Below, piece after piece: positions 34,733 through 46,885 of a stretch of DNA of 64,000 nt. The stretch is from assembly GCA_041660965.1 (NCBI GenBank), contig JBAZVH010000002.1, forward strand, positions 185,899 through 249,898, written 5' to 3'. A program made the position numbers and the translations under genes. Every line of letters starts with the position of its first letter. The stretch's first letter is position 1. The DNA is from Candidatus Gracilibacteria bacterium. Lineage in GTDB: Bacteria; Patescibacteriota; Gracilibacteria; BD1-5; JAGOOR01. The notes beneath the pieces were generated by a model. That model had not been told where the DNA came from. It did no database searches and was given only the letters and a program-made list of their open reading frames with translations.

Positions 34733-35368
34733 TTATTGGTAGAGATTTTTTGTAAAACCTTGGATAGATCGGACGAAGTTGGTCATTTTTTTTGTAAATA
34801 TATCCCAGATATTCCCTACTTTTTCTTGAAATTGATTATTTACTTTTTCTAAAAAAGTTGCATTTGATTCTTTGGCAAGATCTGCAACTCATGTTGTCAT
34901 TTCATCTAAAGCCGATGCTCTAAATGCATCAAGAACTTTCGGTGCGAGCTCAGTAATACAATCTGTATAACTACTTACGAGAAGCTCTGTATTATTGTTT
35001 GCAAATCATATATCATTTTCTTGCATAATTGCAATTGCATCATCTCGCGCGGTGGCGCATCATGCCTTGAGCTGACTACTAAGACTGGTTGCATCATTGC
35101 ATGAACTGTAGGGGGGCTCACAAAAAGTAGCCATTATCGTATAGATACGCTCTGTTGGTTTCATATCTTTTGGCATATTTTTCACATTCTGTACCTCTTT
35201 TCTGGCTTTATCAAAGAGAGAAAGCTCGCTTCATTCTTGAGGTTTTTCCCATCGATTCTTGAGAGAATCTTCATATGCTTTGTTAAATTTTTCTTCAACT
35301 GTGAGAGTAGTAGCAGAAAAAACCATTGATAGAGAAAACAGAAGGAGAAGAGAAAGTATTATTTTCAT
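34733..35368 (-). CDS. Secreted protein of unknown function, 211 aa
   Basis: Signal peptide (MKIILSLLLLFSLSMVFSA, residues 1-18), then a mostly helical domain with four Cys (near CEPPYSSC, AGC and YTDC) that could form two disulfides. No lipobox and no membrane anchor. UGA = Gly at 35231. It starts inside the last codons of a 42-aa ORF upstream and ends 12 nt before rsmA. Unknown family. Confidence 0.75.
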
Positions 35369-35487
35369 ACAATTTTCTTTAGAATTCTTTTCCAGAGAGG
35401 TATGTGTTCTGGTGGTTTTTTTCTTTTGAGCCCAAAAGCTCATGCTATAATCGTACCGAGAACGATACTCGTGATAAGTATGTCCAT
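35359..35487 (-). CDS. Small membrane protein, 42 aa
   Basis: MDILITSIVLGTIIAGAFGL forms one hydrophobic helix, followed by a basic tail (KRKKPPEH and WKRILKK). Two UGA codons are read as Gly. Its stop lies within the start of the 211-aa secreted protein gene, an overlap typical of translational coupling. Short, so less certain. Confidence 0.5.
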
Positions 35488-35532
35488 TTTTTTTATTTTT
35501 TCTTTTGATTTTCTAAAAAACATAGAAGGAAA

Positions 35533-35997
35533 TTAGGAATCAAAATCTTCTATATGTTCGACCTTCACACTTCTCGTATCGACGATGAGATAGGGGATAG
35601 TGACGATGAGCATACCTCGTTCTATCGTGGCACGGATAGTATCGAGTGCGAGATTTTCTGGCAGAATAATAGACCGAGAAAATGGGCCATAGAAACATTC
35701 TTGGACAGGTACTTTGAGAGCTTCTTGATAGATTTCTGGTTCAGGCCTATTGCCACTGATAGTGAGTACATTACGCGATACGCTGACATCTACGTCGCTT
35801 CTTGGCACGCCAGCAAGAGGAGCAATGATGATATATCACTCGTGGATCTCGAGGATATCGACTGCTATCTGTCCGACGTCTTCTCCCTGGGGAATATCAT
35901 TATCCTGTACTGGAATGTTATATTTTCATCATACGAGTGTATGATTATCATCCATTCCGATGTCGCTATCCGACGGGCGTTTCAAAAACTTAAACAT
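35533..35997 (-). CDS. Small heat-shock protein (Hsp20 family)
   Basis: 154 aa with an alpha-crystallin domain (residues ~40-140): DILEIHEGYIIIAPLAGV, VSRNVLTISGNR, SRSIILPENLALDTIRA and the IERGMLIVTIPY end, close to the family's G.L.I.P motif. It binds unfolding proteins without ATP. ATG 35997; a GTG at 35808 inside the domain is too late. UGA = Gly at 35926-35931 (VGGKYN). Confidence 0.9.
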
Positions 35998-36022
35998 AAA
36001 AAAATAAAGAAGAAATAGTCTA

Positions 36023-37096
36023 CTATACCTGTGCAATTTTGGAAAGCTTTTCCGTTTGCTCATAGGCACCAAGTGCCATCACGATGTCATCGATATTCCC
36101 CATCATAATATAGGGAAGATTGGAAAAGTTTTCACCGATTCGGTGATCCGTAATTCGATCTTGTGGGAAATTATATGTTCGTATTTTTTCGCTTCTATCA
36201 CCTGTACCTACTTGTGCGAGTCGGGCTTCTCAGAGGGATTTATTGCGTTTTGCTTCTTCGAATGCATAGACCCGAGAGCGCAGGATATTAAGGGCCTTCT
36301 CTCTATTTTTGAGCTGAGATCTCTCATCTTGACATTCGACGACCATCCCTGTAGGTGTATGAACCATACGTACGGCTGATTCAGTTTTATTGACATGCTG
36401 ACCTCCAGCTCCACCGGCACGGCAGACGGTGATTTCGAGGTCTTCATCACGGAGTTGTATGTCGAGCTCATCGACTTCAGGAAGTACTGCAACGGTGACA
36501 GTGCTCGTATGGACTCTTCCTTTGTTTTCTGTTGCTGGTATTCTTTGGACACGATGAGTACCACCTTCAAATTTGAACCTGGAATAGGCACCATCTCCCG
36601 ATATTTTCATAATGATTTCTTTGATGCCATCAGCGTCATTGCGGGATTCGGACATCGTCTCAACCTGAAATTTGTGACGAGTAGCGAAGAGGCGATAACA
36701 TTCTGCGAGTTCAGCTCAAAAAAGTCCCGCCTCATCTCCACCAGCACCTGCACGGATTTCGAGAATGACATTCTTTTCGTCGTTTGGATCAGGAGGAATA
36801 AGTGCTATTTTGAGTTTTTCTTCCAGAACAGGAATGGTATTTTCTAGATTGCTAACTTCTCATTTTGCCATTTCACGAAGCTCTTCATCGGATTCTTGTC
36901 AGAGCATTTTTTTGGCTTCTTCGAGATCTGAGAGGGATTTTTCGTGCTCATGATACATTTTGACAATAGGGTCGAGGTATTTTTTTCTGATCAAGAGTTC
37001 TTTCATCCGTTTTTGATCATTATAAATATCTCCTGATTCTAGGAGTTGCTCTATAGACTGGAGTTCTTGGACAAGTGGTTCGAGAGAAAAAATCAT
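36023..37096 (-). CDS. prfA: Peptide chain release factor 1
   Basis: 357 aa. It recognises UAA and UAG and releases the peptide. The codon-reading PxT motif is PAT (in [13 protein letters not shown]) and the catalytic loop is [16 protein letters not shown] near residue 230; RF2 would have SPF. This fits a code in which UGA is a sense codon. ATG 37096 (MIFSLEP) is chosen; GTG 37111 is an alternative. UGA itself is used as Gly in the gene (36899, 36719, 36230). Confidence 0.96.
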
Positions 37097-37173
37097 ATCC
37101 GGATTATACACAGAATCTCAAAAATAAAAGATTATTTGATTGAGAAAATAATTATACGTGTAGTATATATGCT

Positions 37174-37749
37174 ATGTCTCTTGCGTCACTCCAACGATAT
37201 GGTGAATGGTATTATACTCGGTATTTTCCTTCCAGAGCTTTTTTGCGAGAAAAAATTATGAAAAAATGTCCAGATTCTGAGCTTGTTCAGTCTGTTATGG
37301 ATGCTCTTTCTCCATTATTTATTGAGAAAAATATTATAGAAAGTCGAGTCCACGACGCTATCTCTCAAGGGAAAACGATCTACCATATTCGACAAAAACT
37401 GAAACAGAAGAAATTTGATACAGCTCTTACTGAGGAAGTACTTGAGGGATTTATAGATATTTTTCAGGATGATGAGACATATCGAAAAGTCATAGAGACT
37501 TTTTGCCAAAAAGCTCAAAAGAAATGATTTTCTCGGAAAAGAACTTCCTATGAACTCAGGTTTAAATACCCTGATTCTCAGGCGCTTATCTCAGAAATAT
37601 TACAGGAGTATAGCGATTATACCATTCTCAAGAATAGCATACCAATACTTCTCAAAACGTGATTGCCAGAAAAGATCATACAAAAATGTCTTCAGAGGTG
37701 ATTTACCCTGAGTGATATTCAGAAAGTAATGAAGGAACTTGTTTCTTAA
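37174..37749 (+). CDS. recX: RecX-like regulatory protein
   Basis: 191 aa of three-helix repeats: LQRYGEWYYTRYFPSRAFLREKI near the N-terminus, then KLKQKKFD and RKRTSYELRFKYPD, in the manner of RecX, which modulates RecA filaments. The start of the motif is as expected, though overall similarity is judged by eye. UGA = Gly at 37525, 37663 and 37699 region. The stop TAA (37747) overlaps the stop of the big surface protein on the other strand. Confidence 0.7.
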
Positions 37750-40472
37750 GAGAGTTTCCTTTTTTGTACGTAATATGTGCTGAATCCTGCAATAGTGAGA
37801 CTGAGGAGGATAATAAGGAGTATTTTGGTACCTGTTGGGATCTCTGTCATCGCTTCCACTGTAATACCCATTTCACACTCTGGGGCAGCGATGTCATCGA
37901 CAATACAGGCGACCGAATATTCTCCAGGCGTGGTAAAGGTAATATTCTTTGAACACGTATCATACGTATTGACGATTTCACCATCTCTGCTCACTTCGAT
38001 CTGACAAGTACTGGACGAATCAGTGGTGTTACAGGTAATCTCAGTCCGAAAAGGAGCTCCTCAAAATTCTCCTTCAGAGCTATCAATATTTTCACACATA
38101 GATGGTTCGTTGACGACGATAACAGTGATTTCAGTGTCATCGCAGTCATCCACACCTTGGTTTGTGTCGACTCATATACCACTTACACACACTGTATTCT
38201 TTTCATCAGGAAATGTGTTTTCCGTGACTGATCTTTCTCGGCACATATAGGCAAAGAATTCTCCCGGATCAAAGATACTATCTTTATCTCCGATATTTTC
38301 TATTAGTTCTCGTGTTTCACGAGTATCTTTTGTACAATCAGAGGCAAGTTTATCAGTGATGATGAGGTTTTCTAAGGGTTCATTTCCATTATTCGTCACT
38401 TTTACAGAAAATTCTGCCGTTCCATCTTCATCGATTTCTTGTGTATCATCGAGATTATCAATATCATTTTTCTCTATTTTTATATTTGGATTTGATTGTT
38501 TCATAAATATCTCAGTGATATCTGAATCAGATACATTTATGGAAGAAATTGCTCCGACACCTGTAATTGAGGCAGTATTTCTATTATTTGGAAATGTAGA
38601 GCTTGTAACATTTGATTTTGTACACTGATAGGTAAAAGTCTCTCCAACATCAAAATTTGCTGTTAATCCACCAGCATAGAGCACAGCTGTTTGAACACTA
38701 CTCCGATTACAATCCGAAGCATATTGGTCTGTGATAACGACATTTTTGAGAGCTTCATTACCATTATTTGTAAATCTCACAGTGAAGGTAGCGGTTCCAT
38801 TATTTTGGACTCTCTGTATATCATTGCCATCGTCATCAGGTGTTCCTGGGGTAGAATCATCTTTATCGATGAAAATACTTGGGATGGGATTTACTGGAGG
38901 ATTGGTGATAGTAATGTTTTTTGTACAAGCATCTGGTGTGGAATTTTTTCCATCAATATAACATTTGATGGCATAGACACCAGGTGTAGCAAAAGTCATA
39001 GTACCAGTTGGAGTTGTACCAATAGACGTTGCACCATTTGTGATATTATAGCTGGTTGCATTACTCGCATTACAAATATAGGTGATAAGTGTATTGGCTG
39101 TAGTAGAGGTGGAGGATACTGATAAGTCATTACAAACTGGAGCACCAGATATGGTTAAATTCTTATTACAAGTTCCTGAAGTAACACCAGCATTCTGAGC
39201 ATTTTTGGTATAACATTCAACAGAATATTCCTTATTGGCCGTTGCGGTATTTGCGGGAATAACAAATGTTTTTGAAGCACTACTTTGGTAATCTATAGTA
39301 CTTAAGATGGTACTTCCTTGTCTAAAGATGAATTTATATGCATCGGTATTCGTCCCAGAGCACACTGCTGTAATAGTGCCTCCATTATAAGTAAGAGCTC
39401 ATTGTGTCACAATATCGAGATTATCACATACTGGCAAGATCGGCTGAGGATTCGTGACCGTGATGGATTTTTGACACGCCGGAATTACACTGTTTCCATT
39501 TACAGCACAGCTGATGGTATAAGTACCTGCAGTTCAGTAAGAGAGTACTCCAGACGAGCTGGTCAATGTCACTAATGGGATTCCTCCCAGGACACTATAT
39601 GTCGTCCCAAGAGGAGGACTCAAAGGATAATAGTTTGTTCTACATTCATAGCCGACTGACCCTCCTGTACTGATTGTTTGATCAGAGACTATGAGATCTT
39701 GACATACGGCAGGCGTGATTGATTCAGTTTGACAAGTCGCGCTACATCCATCTCCACTTACCATATTCCCATCATCACATTGTTCTCATTTGGCTGAATC
39801 AATGCTATTATCTCCACACCATTTTGGGAAAGTAAATGCACACTGAATATGATCTTCAAGCGCTCCGTCAACTCACGTTGCGATATTTGTAGTTCGCGAT
39901 GCTGCATTAAAGGCAATTCTCCACATTGGTTTATTTTTATCACTTTGTGTTGCGCTGCCACTGACGCCATCGAGAGATATACCACCCACTGAACGTACGT
40001 AGGTTAGAAGGGGATCTGCAGTATAAAATATTCAAAATATTCTATTAGTATTTGGAGCATTATTGGCTGTTTGCCAAAAAGGTTGCCTCTGGGGATCCGA
40101 AACAGAGATCTCCTCAAATTTAAATCATTTTATATTAGATCGCGTTTCAGATAGATCAGAGCCAATCGTAAATTTCGGATTCAATACATCCCAATCTACC
40201 CAAGTCTCATCTGTCCACATAATTCTTGGTGATACACCAGGTACATCAAAGGTATCAGAGAGATTGGCTATATTTTCTATAGCATGGCCTGACCTATAGT
40301 AGAGATCGGATGTCTTAAAACAGGTACCACATTGATAGGTAGTGCCATTTGAAAGGGTACCAGATTTATAACCAGTAAGTCGAGTATCATTACAATCAAG
40401 ACTCGTAAAATTTTCTGCTAAAACAAAAGTGTTTAGCAATAATACCAGAGAAAGAAAAAATATTTTTTTCAT
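37746..40472 (-). CDS. Large surface protein with Cys-rich repeat and DUF11-like domains
   Basis: 908 aa. Signal peptide (MKKIFFLSLVLLLNTFVLA), an N-terminal domain with several Cys, a Myxococcus-type Cys-rich repeat (CGDNSID, GEQCDDGN, GDGCSATCQ, residues ~215-245), then Ig-like modules with Cys pairs and two DUF11-like repeats (starting near residues 527 and 661; FTNNGNEALKNVVITDQ and VTNNGNEPLENLIITDK). One C-terminal helix (~881-902) with a basic tail anchors it in the membrane. Likely an adhesin or cell-surface stalk. It starts 4 nt after the stop of the 738-aa gene. Confidence 0.88.
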
Positions 40473-40476
40473 AAAA

Positions 40477-42693
40477 TTAGCGTCAATAATTATTAGTAGG
40501 ATTCACAGGTCATCGAAAATCAGCTGGTGTCGTAGGTCACATAGATGTACCAGAATTTACTCAACCATTAAGACTTCCAGTTCCATTGGTTCCTCCTGGA
40601 ATTGAGATTGGTGGAGCGTCAGGAGTCCCAGGCCCCTCAGGTGGAATATCTGGTGTTCCTGGCCCCTCAGGTGGAACATCAGGTGGATTTGGTCCCTCTG
40701 GTGGATTATCAGGATTGCCTGGTTTTTCTCGTTTTACTCCTCTACTGCCACCTCATTTGAGATTAATAATAAGAGGCATTCGGAAGTATACGGTAGCAGG
40801 GAGATTATCGAGGTAACTCTCAGGCGTATTAACACTTTCTCCAATAATTAAGTTGGCACAATCCTTCTTAATGGCACAGACTCTGAACTTGCCAGATGTC
40901 TCTGGAATAAGGAATATGAAAGCCTCTCAATCAAAGTTATTTTCTCATGGTGACTTTACCCTTCTTGTAGTGTTGTATCATGCTATATGTCCATATCTTC
41001 CTTGTCCTATTGCTCTCACAAGAGCATCTGGAGTGATATTGAATCACTTGACTTTAGAAAGATTGTCCGAATAAGTATCCGCTATAGACTTGTTATTGAT
41101 TTCACTGTTTCTGAATACTTGAGCAACTGAATCTGGATTTGTAATATCTACATTTTTGAGCAATTTTCGAGAATATGCTGTGCTCTTTTCAGATACATTA
41201 TAACCCCCACCAGTTGTTCGATCATTCTCTGTTTTCCATTTTTCTGGATTTCCACTGTAGGCATCAATCATCTTTGTTACTCCTGGAGTATATCGGCTAT
41301 GTACGAGACTATAGATAGCCCTCTGATCACCACGCTGATATTTATAAGAAGGGATATCTTTACCTGTCTCATCACGATAGGGGGCATTCCCTCCACTATA
41401 ATAAGCATGGATAGCTTGTCGAATATATCGAACATTTGGACCATAGATAGCTTCGCTTGGGAGTACATGAGTATCAAGAAATGTTTGTTCTGATCAATAA
41501 CCACTGAGCATACTCAGCATTTTATTATAGCGACCAGTTTCCGATCCGCTTTCTGCGAGTCATCGTACTGTCTGTGTTTGAGCAAGTTTTTCTAGGAGAC
41601 TAACACGTCGTCCCTCTTCGGGACTTCCTGGTTTAAATTTGATACTTGCAAGTGTTTTCTGTGTATCCCATGGTCAGAATTCTTGGGCTCTTTGGAGATT
41701 TTTTGCTCGTCCTTTTTTGACTCAGCTTGTGAGCCAATTGCTACTGACATCAATTTGCGCTCCAAATTCCTCTATAGCAGAGAGGACATAAGCAGCTTCT
41801 TTCCCATAGAGTCTTTTGGCTTTTTCAGTCGCTCATGTAGTAATGCGCATTTTTTCACTTTCATTCCAAAATTCATTATGAGCTGCTTGAGCTTGTTCCC
41901 GAGCACCTTCACCATGGAGAGCTTGGGTGATTGCATTTTTAGAAGGGAGGTCAGCTTTGTGAAGGGGGATAGGAGTACGGATTTTACCAAGCAAGATACT
42001 TACTCCTCCTGTGAGGATAAAGGACACAACTCCTACGAGAAGAGTTTCGACGATAGCTTCTTGGCGATCTTTTATCGTAGCTGGTGCTGCTATGATTTGT
42101 TGAACACGAGCTTCATCTTGTGCACCAAATGATCTACCCATTTTTTTCATAAAGTTTGAAAATTTTCGTGCATTTCATGATTTTGCAGCATCCCGTGCGG
42201 CACTTTCAAATCCTTGTTCAATAAGAGGCAAGAGCTTTCCCTTTGCTTGAGGATAATCACTTTCGATACTTGCGAGCCACTGTTGTCTTTTTGGTCCACC
42301 AAATATCACTCAAAATAAACCTCACTCTATAATTCTTCCATTGAGATCTTTGGCGATTCCGAGGACCATTTTTTGATTCGCTCGTGAGCTTTCTGTTGCA
42401 CGCGCCATTGCTCATTCTGTTCTGAGTACTCAGAGACTCTTGCGAGTATCACCGATTACTCCTCTTCGAGCAGCTTCATATTTTTGGAGGAGATCCGGCT
42501 CTCGTTTGAGTTTATCCATAAAGGTGAGATTTTGCTTTGTTTCTCACTTGTATCGGTCAGTAAAGCTCTTTCAAAATCTGTTTTCGTATTGTTCTACGAA
42601 AGCTTTTCTTTGAGCTTTACTTGCTGATCTTACGAACTCTTGCTCATCATTGAGATAAGAAGGAGACAGTTCTTGTTTCTTGAATCATGCCAT
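40477..42693 (-). CDS. Large protein with a membrane helix and PPEGP-type repeat tail, 738 aa
   Basis: N-terminal helical, charged region (1-185), one hydrophobic segment (ETLLVGVVSFILTGGVSILL, residues ~215-235), a long globular part (~240-600), then a Pro/Gly-rich tail with three 10-residue repeats (EGPGTPDIPP type) and a Gly/Asn/Thr-rich end. UGA = Gly is frequent. No catalytic motif recognised. It ends 4 nt before the ATG of the 908-aa surface protein, so they are co-transcribed and may act together in the envelope. Confidence 0.8.
40631..40720 (-). repeat. Three 30-bp tandem repeats coding PPEGP-type units
   Basis: Units at 40631, 40661 and 40691 on the plus strand (GGCCCCTCAGGTGGAA-type starts) are two near-identical copies and one diverged. 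They code the Pro/Gly-rich repeats of the 738-aa protein. Confidence 0.8.
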
Positions 42694-42730
42694 AAGAAGG
42701 GATTAGTTCCCACCTATTTTCTCACACTTT

Positions 42731-44002
42731 TTACCCCTTAGCAAATACATTATACCTTGACAAGTTCATAATATATCACACAAGATAAATACTTCAACAG
42801 ATTATGAAAATTTCTTCATTATTTTTTTCAAAAATACTCTTTATTTTTTGAATACCACTCTCAGCATTGAGGTGCCATACAGCATTGTGTGGAATGAGAT
42901 GACTGAATTCTGAACAGGGGAGAGCCCTTTCGCAGAAATCATCCACGAGAATTTTTCTATCCGATGGTATGAGGTTGGCTAATTCGGCAGCATAGAGAGG
43001 CTCAGTCTGTGTTGTTCCAAATATAATAGTCATTTTTTTCTTATGACCAATCTGATTGAGCATTTTGGCGAGAATTTTTATATTTTGTTCGTTATTAGCC
43101 GTATCTACGAGAATATGAGGAAATATCCATTCAAATCTTCCTACATTATGGACATTTTTCAGACCCGTCATGATTTTTTCTTGCTCGAATCAGAGATCTT
43201 TCAATGCTTGTAGAACCAGGAGGGCGTTCTTTTGTTGATGATCTCCAGGGAGGTTTGTGATTTTTAGAGTTCCGAGTTCCGAGTTCCGAGTTCCGAGTTT
43301 GGCTCAGATTTTTTCACAGTATTCTTTTACTTGTATATTTTGAATCCAAGTGTAGAGATTTGTACCATTTTTTACAATGCCGAGTTTATTTTTGAGAACA
43401 CTTTCCCGTGTTTTCCCGAGTATATGAGAATGTTCGATAGTAATCGAAGTAATAAAACAGGCGAGAGGGTGTTCAAAAATATTGGTTCCATCGTAGAGAC
43501 CTCAGAGTCCTGTCTCTACTACGGCATAATCGACTTTTTCATCGGTGAAATAGAGTACCATTGCCACTACCTGTATTTCAAAAAAAGAAAGCTCAATAGT
43601 ATATTTTTTTGCCAGTTTGAAAACACTTTTGTAGTATTTATTCAATCTTTCGTTGCTTATGGGGCGTCCATTGATCTGGAATCTTTCAGTAATATTGATG
43701 AGATGTGGCGAGGTGAAGAGTCCGACTTTTTTATGAAATTGTTTAAAAAGTACTTGCGAGATCATCTGACAGACGCTTCATTTTCCATTACTTCCTGTCA
43801 CATGAAACACTTTGAGCGTATTCTGTGGCGAACCGATATATGATAAAAGGCGGAGAATATTATCTCTTCATACTGTCATGCCTCATGGAGTGAGAGACAT
43901 AACCAGATCAATATATGAGTGATTTTTCTTGAGAAATTCCACTGGAGATGTTAGGAATTTATTCGGATGAGAGCTGACCGTCACCAACGATAACCTTTGC
44001 AT
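42731..44002 (-). CDS. folC: Folylpolyglutamate synthase / dihydrofolate synthase
   Basis: 423 aa, Mur-ligase fold. P-loop HVTGSNGKGS near residue 65, SPHLINITERFQING, FFEIQVVAMVLYF, VVETGLGGLYD, SITIEHSHILG, HNVGRFEW, and the C-terminal GSIYLVG. It adds glutamate to folates. UGA = Gly in GLGG and at the C-terminal GS. A run of four GTTCCGA units inserts a Arg-Asn-Ser-Glu-Leu-Gly-Thr repeat near residue 235. ATG 44002 overlaps grpE by 44 nt; ATG 43900 is a shorter alternative. Confidence 0.9.
43269..43296. repeat. 7-bp tandem repeat inside folC
   Basis: Four perfect copies of GTTCCGA. Three units make 21 nt, so adding or losing three units keeps the frame (7 residues). Confidence 0.9.
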
Positions 44003-44531
44003 GTCGGAGAGCTTTCTCTCCTCTCATATATCACTTCTCCACCTCTACCTGAATAGTTGAGAGAGCATGGGGTACCTGAGATATCACATCATGGAGGTCG
44101 GGATTTACTTCTTGCCCTACCGAGTCCATAGGCGTGATACCAAAATCACTCACAACTTTTTGCATTCAGCGCACAATAGAACCAATTCATTCTACCCAAT
44201 TATTTTTTACAAAATCTTCGGGTATATGTTCGAGAGCACGTTCGAGATTATCGAGGATGGGGAGAAATTTGAGTATTGTTTTATCCTCTACCCATGGACC
44301 GATTTGTGCTGATTCTTCTCGGCTTCGACGGATGAGATTACTATAGTCCGATTGTGCACGAGCGAGCTGTTCTCGTAAATCAATAATTGTATTTTGGAGT
44401 TCCTGGAAGAGGACATTAGGGTCCGTGTCATTTCATTGTGCACCTTGTCCAGTAGATCATCCTGAGTTTTCAATACTCTCTGAAGGAGATTCTTCTACGA
44501 TTTGTGGGTCAATAGCGGGGTCTGATGGCAT
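43959..44531 (-). CDS. grpE: GrpE, nucleotide exchange factor of DnaK
   Basis: 190 aa. Acidic N-terminal tail, long helix (NTIIDLREQLARAQSDYSNL, residues ~47-85), then the beta domain with ILDNLERALEHI, SIVRGMQKVVSDFGI, HDVISQVPH and the end GYMRGEKALRHAKVIV. It exchanges ADP on DnaK; dnaK and dnaJ are not in this window. UGA = Gly in several places. Stop TAA 43959 lies inside folC. Confidence 0.92.
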
Positions 44532-44600
44532 AGGAGGAATAAATAGTAAAATAGGAGCACAAGAAGTGAAACTTCTCGTCTTTTTTGGGATATATTTTTC

Positions 44601-45062
44601 TTACTTGAGCAGAGATTTCTTAGCGGCTTGTACGAGAGTAGAGAGCTTTTTCTTTGCTGCGACTGCGGCTGGTGATTTTCAGAGTTTTTTGAGAATGCCA
44701 GATTTTTCTGCATAGATGGATTCTATTTTATGCTGTATTTCGACAGCATCAATGCCATTTTTTTTGAGCTCTGAGATAGTTTCAGCGAGTTCCATTTTCG
44801 CGAGGTCGAGAAATTTCATCAGATCATCTTTTTTTGAAAGAAGGAGTTTTTTATTTTCTGGAGTCCAATATTCTTTTTTGATTTCCTTGAGAGCGTTCTG
44901 ATGTGTTGTGAGGATTTCTTTCCCTGCATCTATTGCCTGGTCTGTGAGAGTGGTTGATTTTTTGGTGCCTTTTTTACCAGTTGTTGAGAGATTTTTTTGA
45001 GCATATTTTGCTCCCACGACCACGCCAGCGAGATATCCCAGTGCAATAAGAAATTTTTTCAT
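44601..45062 (-). CDS. YtxH-like membrane-anchored protein, 153 aa
   Basis: An N-terminal hydrophobic segment with Gly (FLIALGYLAGVVVGAKYA, residues 4-21) is followed by a Lys-rich helical, coiled-coil-prone part to the end (AAVAAKKKLSTLVQAAKKSL). This is the layout of YtxH-like proteins, whose function is unknown. UGA at 44679 is Gly. TAA 44601. Confidence 0.7.
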
Positions 45063-45124
45063 ACAAAAAGAATTAAGAAATAATGTTCTTATTGTATAGG
45101 ACTTTTATTGCTTTGCAAGATGTT

Positions 45125-46603
45125 TTATTGGACCTTTCAAATATTTTTGAGGTAGATATACATCGCTTGTGCTATTTCCCCTCGAGTTACCGGTTCATTT
45201 GGACCAAATGTATCACCACTTATATTCTCAAAGAGTTTCTTTTTAAAAGCAAATTCCGCATAGGGTTGTGACCAATGCTTTGGATCAACATCCTTCCAGG
45301 TTTTCGTGATTTTCTGTGGCATTTTTTCTCCAGCAGCAAGAGCAAATATAGCCAGGAATTCAGCTTTTGTGATATTGTTGTTTGGGTTAAAAAGAGGCCT
45401 ATCCGTTGAGATAATTTTTCTTTTTACCGCTTCGGTAATAAGAGGATTGAGCCAATGATCTTTTGGTACGTCTTTAAAAATTCCTACGAGTATTTCGCCA
45501 TGATGGATGATCCCGAGAGAATTCAGAACCATTCCGAGTAATTCCGATCGTGTCACAGTTTGATGGCTCCTAAAGAGCCCATCGTCATATCCTGAGAAAA
45601 CTCATTTTTTTGCAAAATAAGTAATGGCGTCATAATATTTGCTATCTGATGGTACATCTGGAAATGATGTGGTAGTATTTTTTGTTTCAGTTTTTACAAC
45701 AGTTTCAGGATTATTTATAGCAGGATCTTCTTGCTGCACAGGTTTATTTTCAATATTTGATACTGGTATTGGTTTTGAGATTGATATGTCTTTGCCATCG
45801 ACTGCGGTTGCGTGATCTATGAAATCGATAGGGTTTACGGAATAAAGATCTATCAAGTCTTGGTTCAGGCCATTACTGACCCCATCAAAGAATGACATAC
45901 CAGCTACATTTGCATCATCAAAATCAAAAGGCCAATAAGGGTGAAATGGAGCATCACTATTATCGATTTGGAGATGGAGATGTGGTGTAGTGGTGATACC
46001 AGACATACCTACTTTTCCTATGATGGTTCCCTTGCTGATGATATCTCCTGTGTTTACGGAGACACTATCGAGATGGAGGTAATTCGAATAATATTTTCCT
46101 GTCACATTGTTATATTTCACGTTTCTATGTTCCACGACGACATATTTATTATTATCATCGTTGACTACTTTTACGACGATACCATGAGCAATACTAAAAA
46201 TCGGTGTCTGCATAGGTGCCCTAATATCTACACCATCGTGTGATCCAGCACCGACCTGTCTTTCCTCGTCCATATAGGCGCCTTTATAGACGGTAATATA
46301 GGTGAATAAACTATTAAAATCCGTCAACATGTCACTATATTTTGGGAGTGGGATGAGATCATCTTGAGCGATTTCGCTATACGTAACCTCAGCACGTCTA
46401 TCGATATAATCGCTTTTGCGCCAATCAGGTACAAATGCTATAGGCATCATAGCTCCATCGAAAGATTTGACAGCCCCATTTTGGGATATAGAGAGAATCC
46501 ATTTCTGATGTGGGAGTATGACAAAAAGAGCCGCAAGAGCGAGAACACCATTGATAACCCATAATTTGGTAAGATGAGAACAGATACTAGATGAAGAAGT
46601 CAT
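45125..46603 (-). CDS. M23 metallopeptidase with SLH domains
   Basis: 492 aa. N-terminal transmembrane helix (residues ~13-30), M23/LytM domain (~105-240) with GSHDGVDIRAP (His and Asp zinc ligands) and PHLHLQID (HxH complete), then a linker and SLH-like repeats (~305-488): FPDVPSDSKYYDAI, FKDVPKDHWLNPLI and WKDVDPKHWSQPYAEF, each followed by a TRSE/TKAE/TRGE type element. It should cut peptide cross-links in peptidoglycan and bind a cell-wall polymer. UGA = Gly at 45602 and 45137; TAA 45125. Confidence 0.92.
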
Positions 46604-46690
46604 AAAGGATGTTTTATGGCAATATCATATCATATGTTTTTTTCAGAAGCAAATGTTTGACATTATTTTTTTGTGCATATCATTTACACT

Positions 46691-46882
46691 ATGAAATGGA
46701 TTATTATTAGTATAGCATGTGGAGTCGTCGGATTTATGATGTATTCCACGTATTCGAGTATAAGTACTCAGCTAGAGTCATCGGCGATTGGTACAAAACC
46801 TGCCGCTCCTGCACCAGCGAAAGTTTCGGTAGAAAAAGTAGAAAAAACTCTTATAGATACAAAAAACCAGATTAAAAAATAA
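46691..46882 (+). CDS. Small single-pass membrane protein, 63 aa
   Basis: MKWIIISIACGVVGFMMYST is one hydrophobic helix; the rest is an Ala/Pro-rich spacer and a Lys-rich helical end. A GTG-type start 18 nt earlier is in frame but ATG 46691 fits better. It is followed 3 nt later by another small membrane protein gene. No family recognised. Confidence 0.55.
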   Translation: MKWIIISIACGVVGFMMYSTYSSISTQLESSAIGTKPAAPAPAKVSVEKVEKTLIDTKNQIKK

Positions 46883-46885
46883 TCT

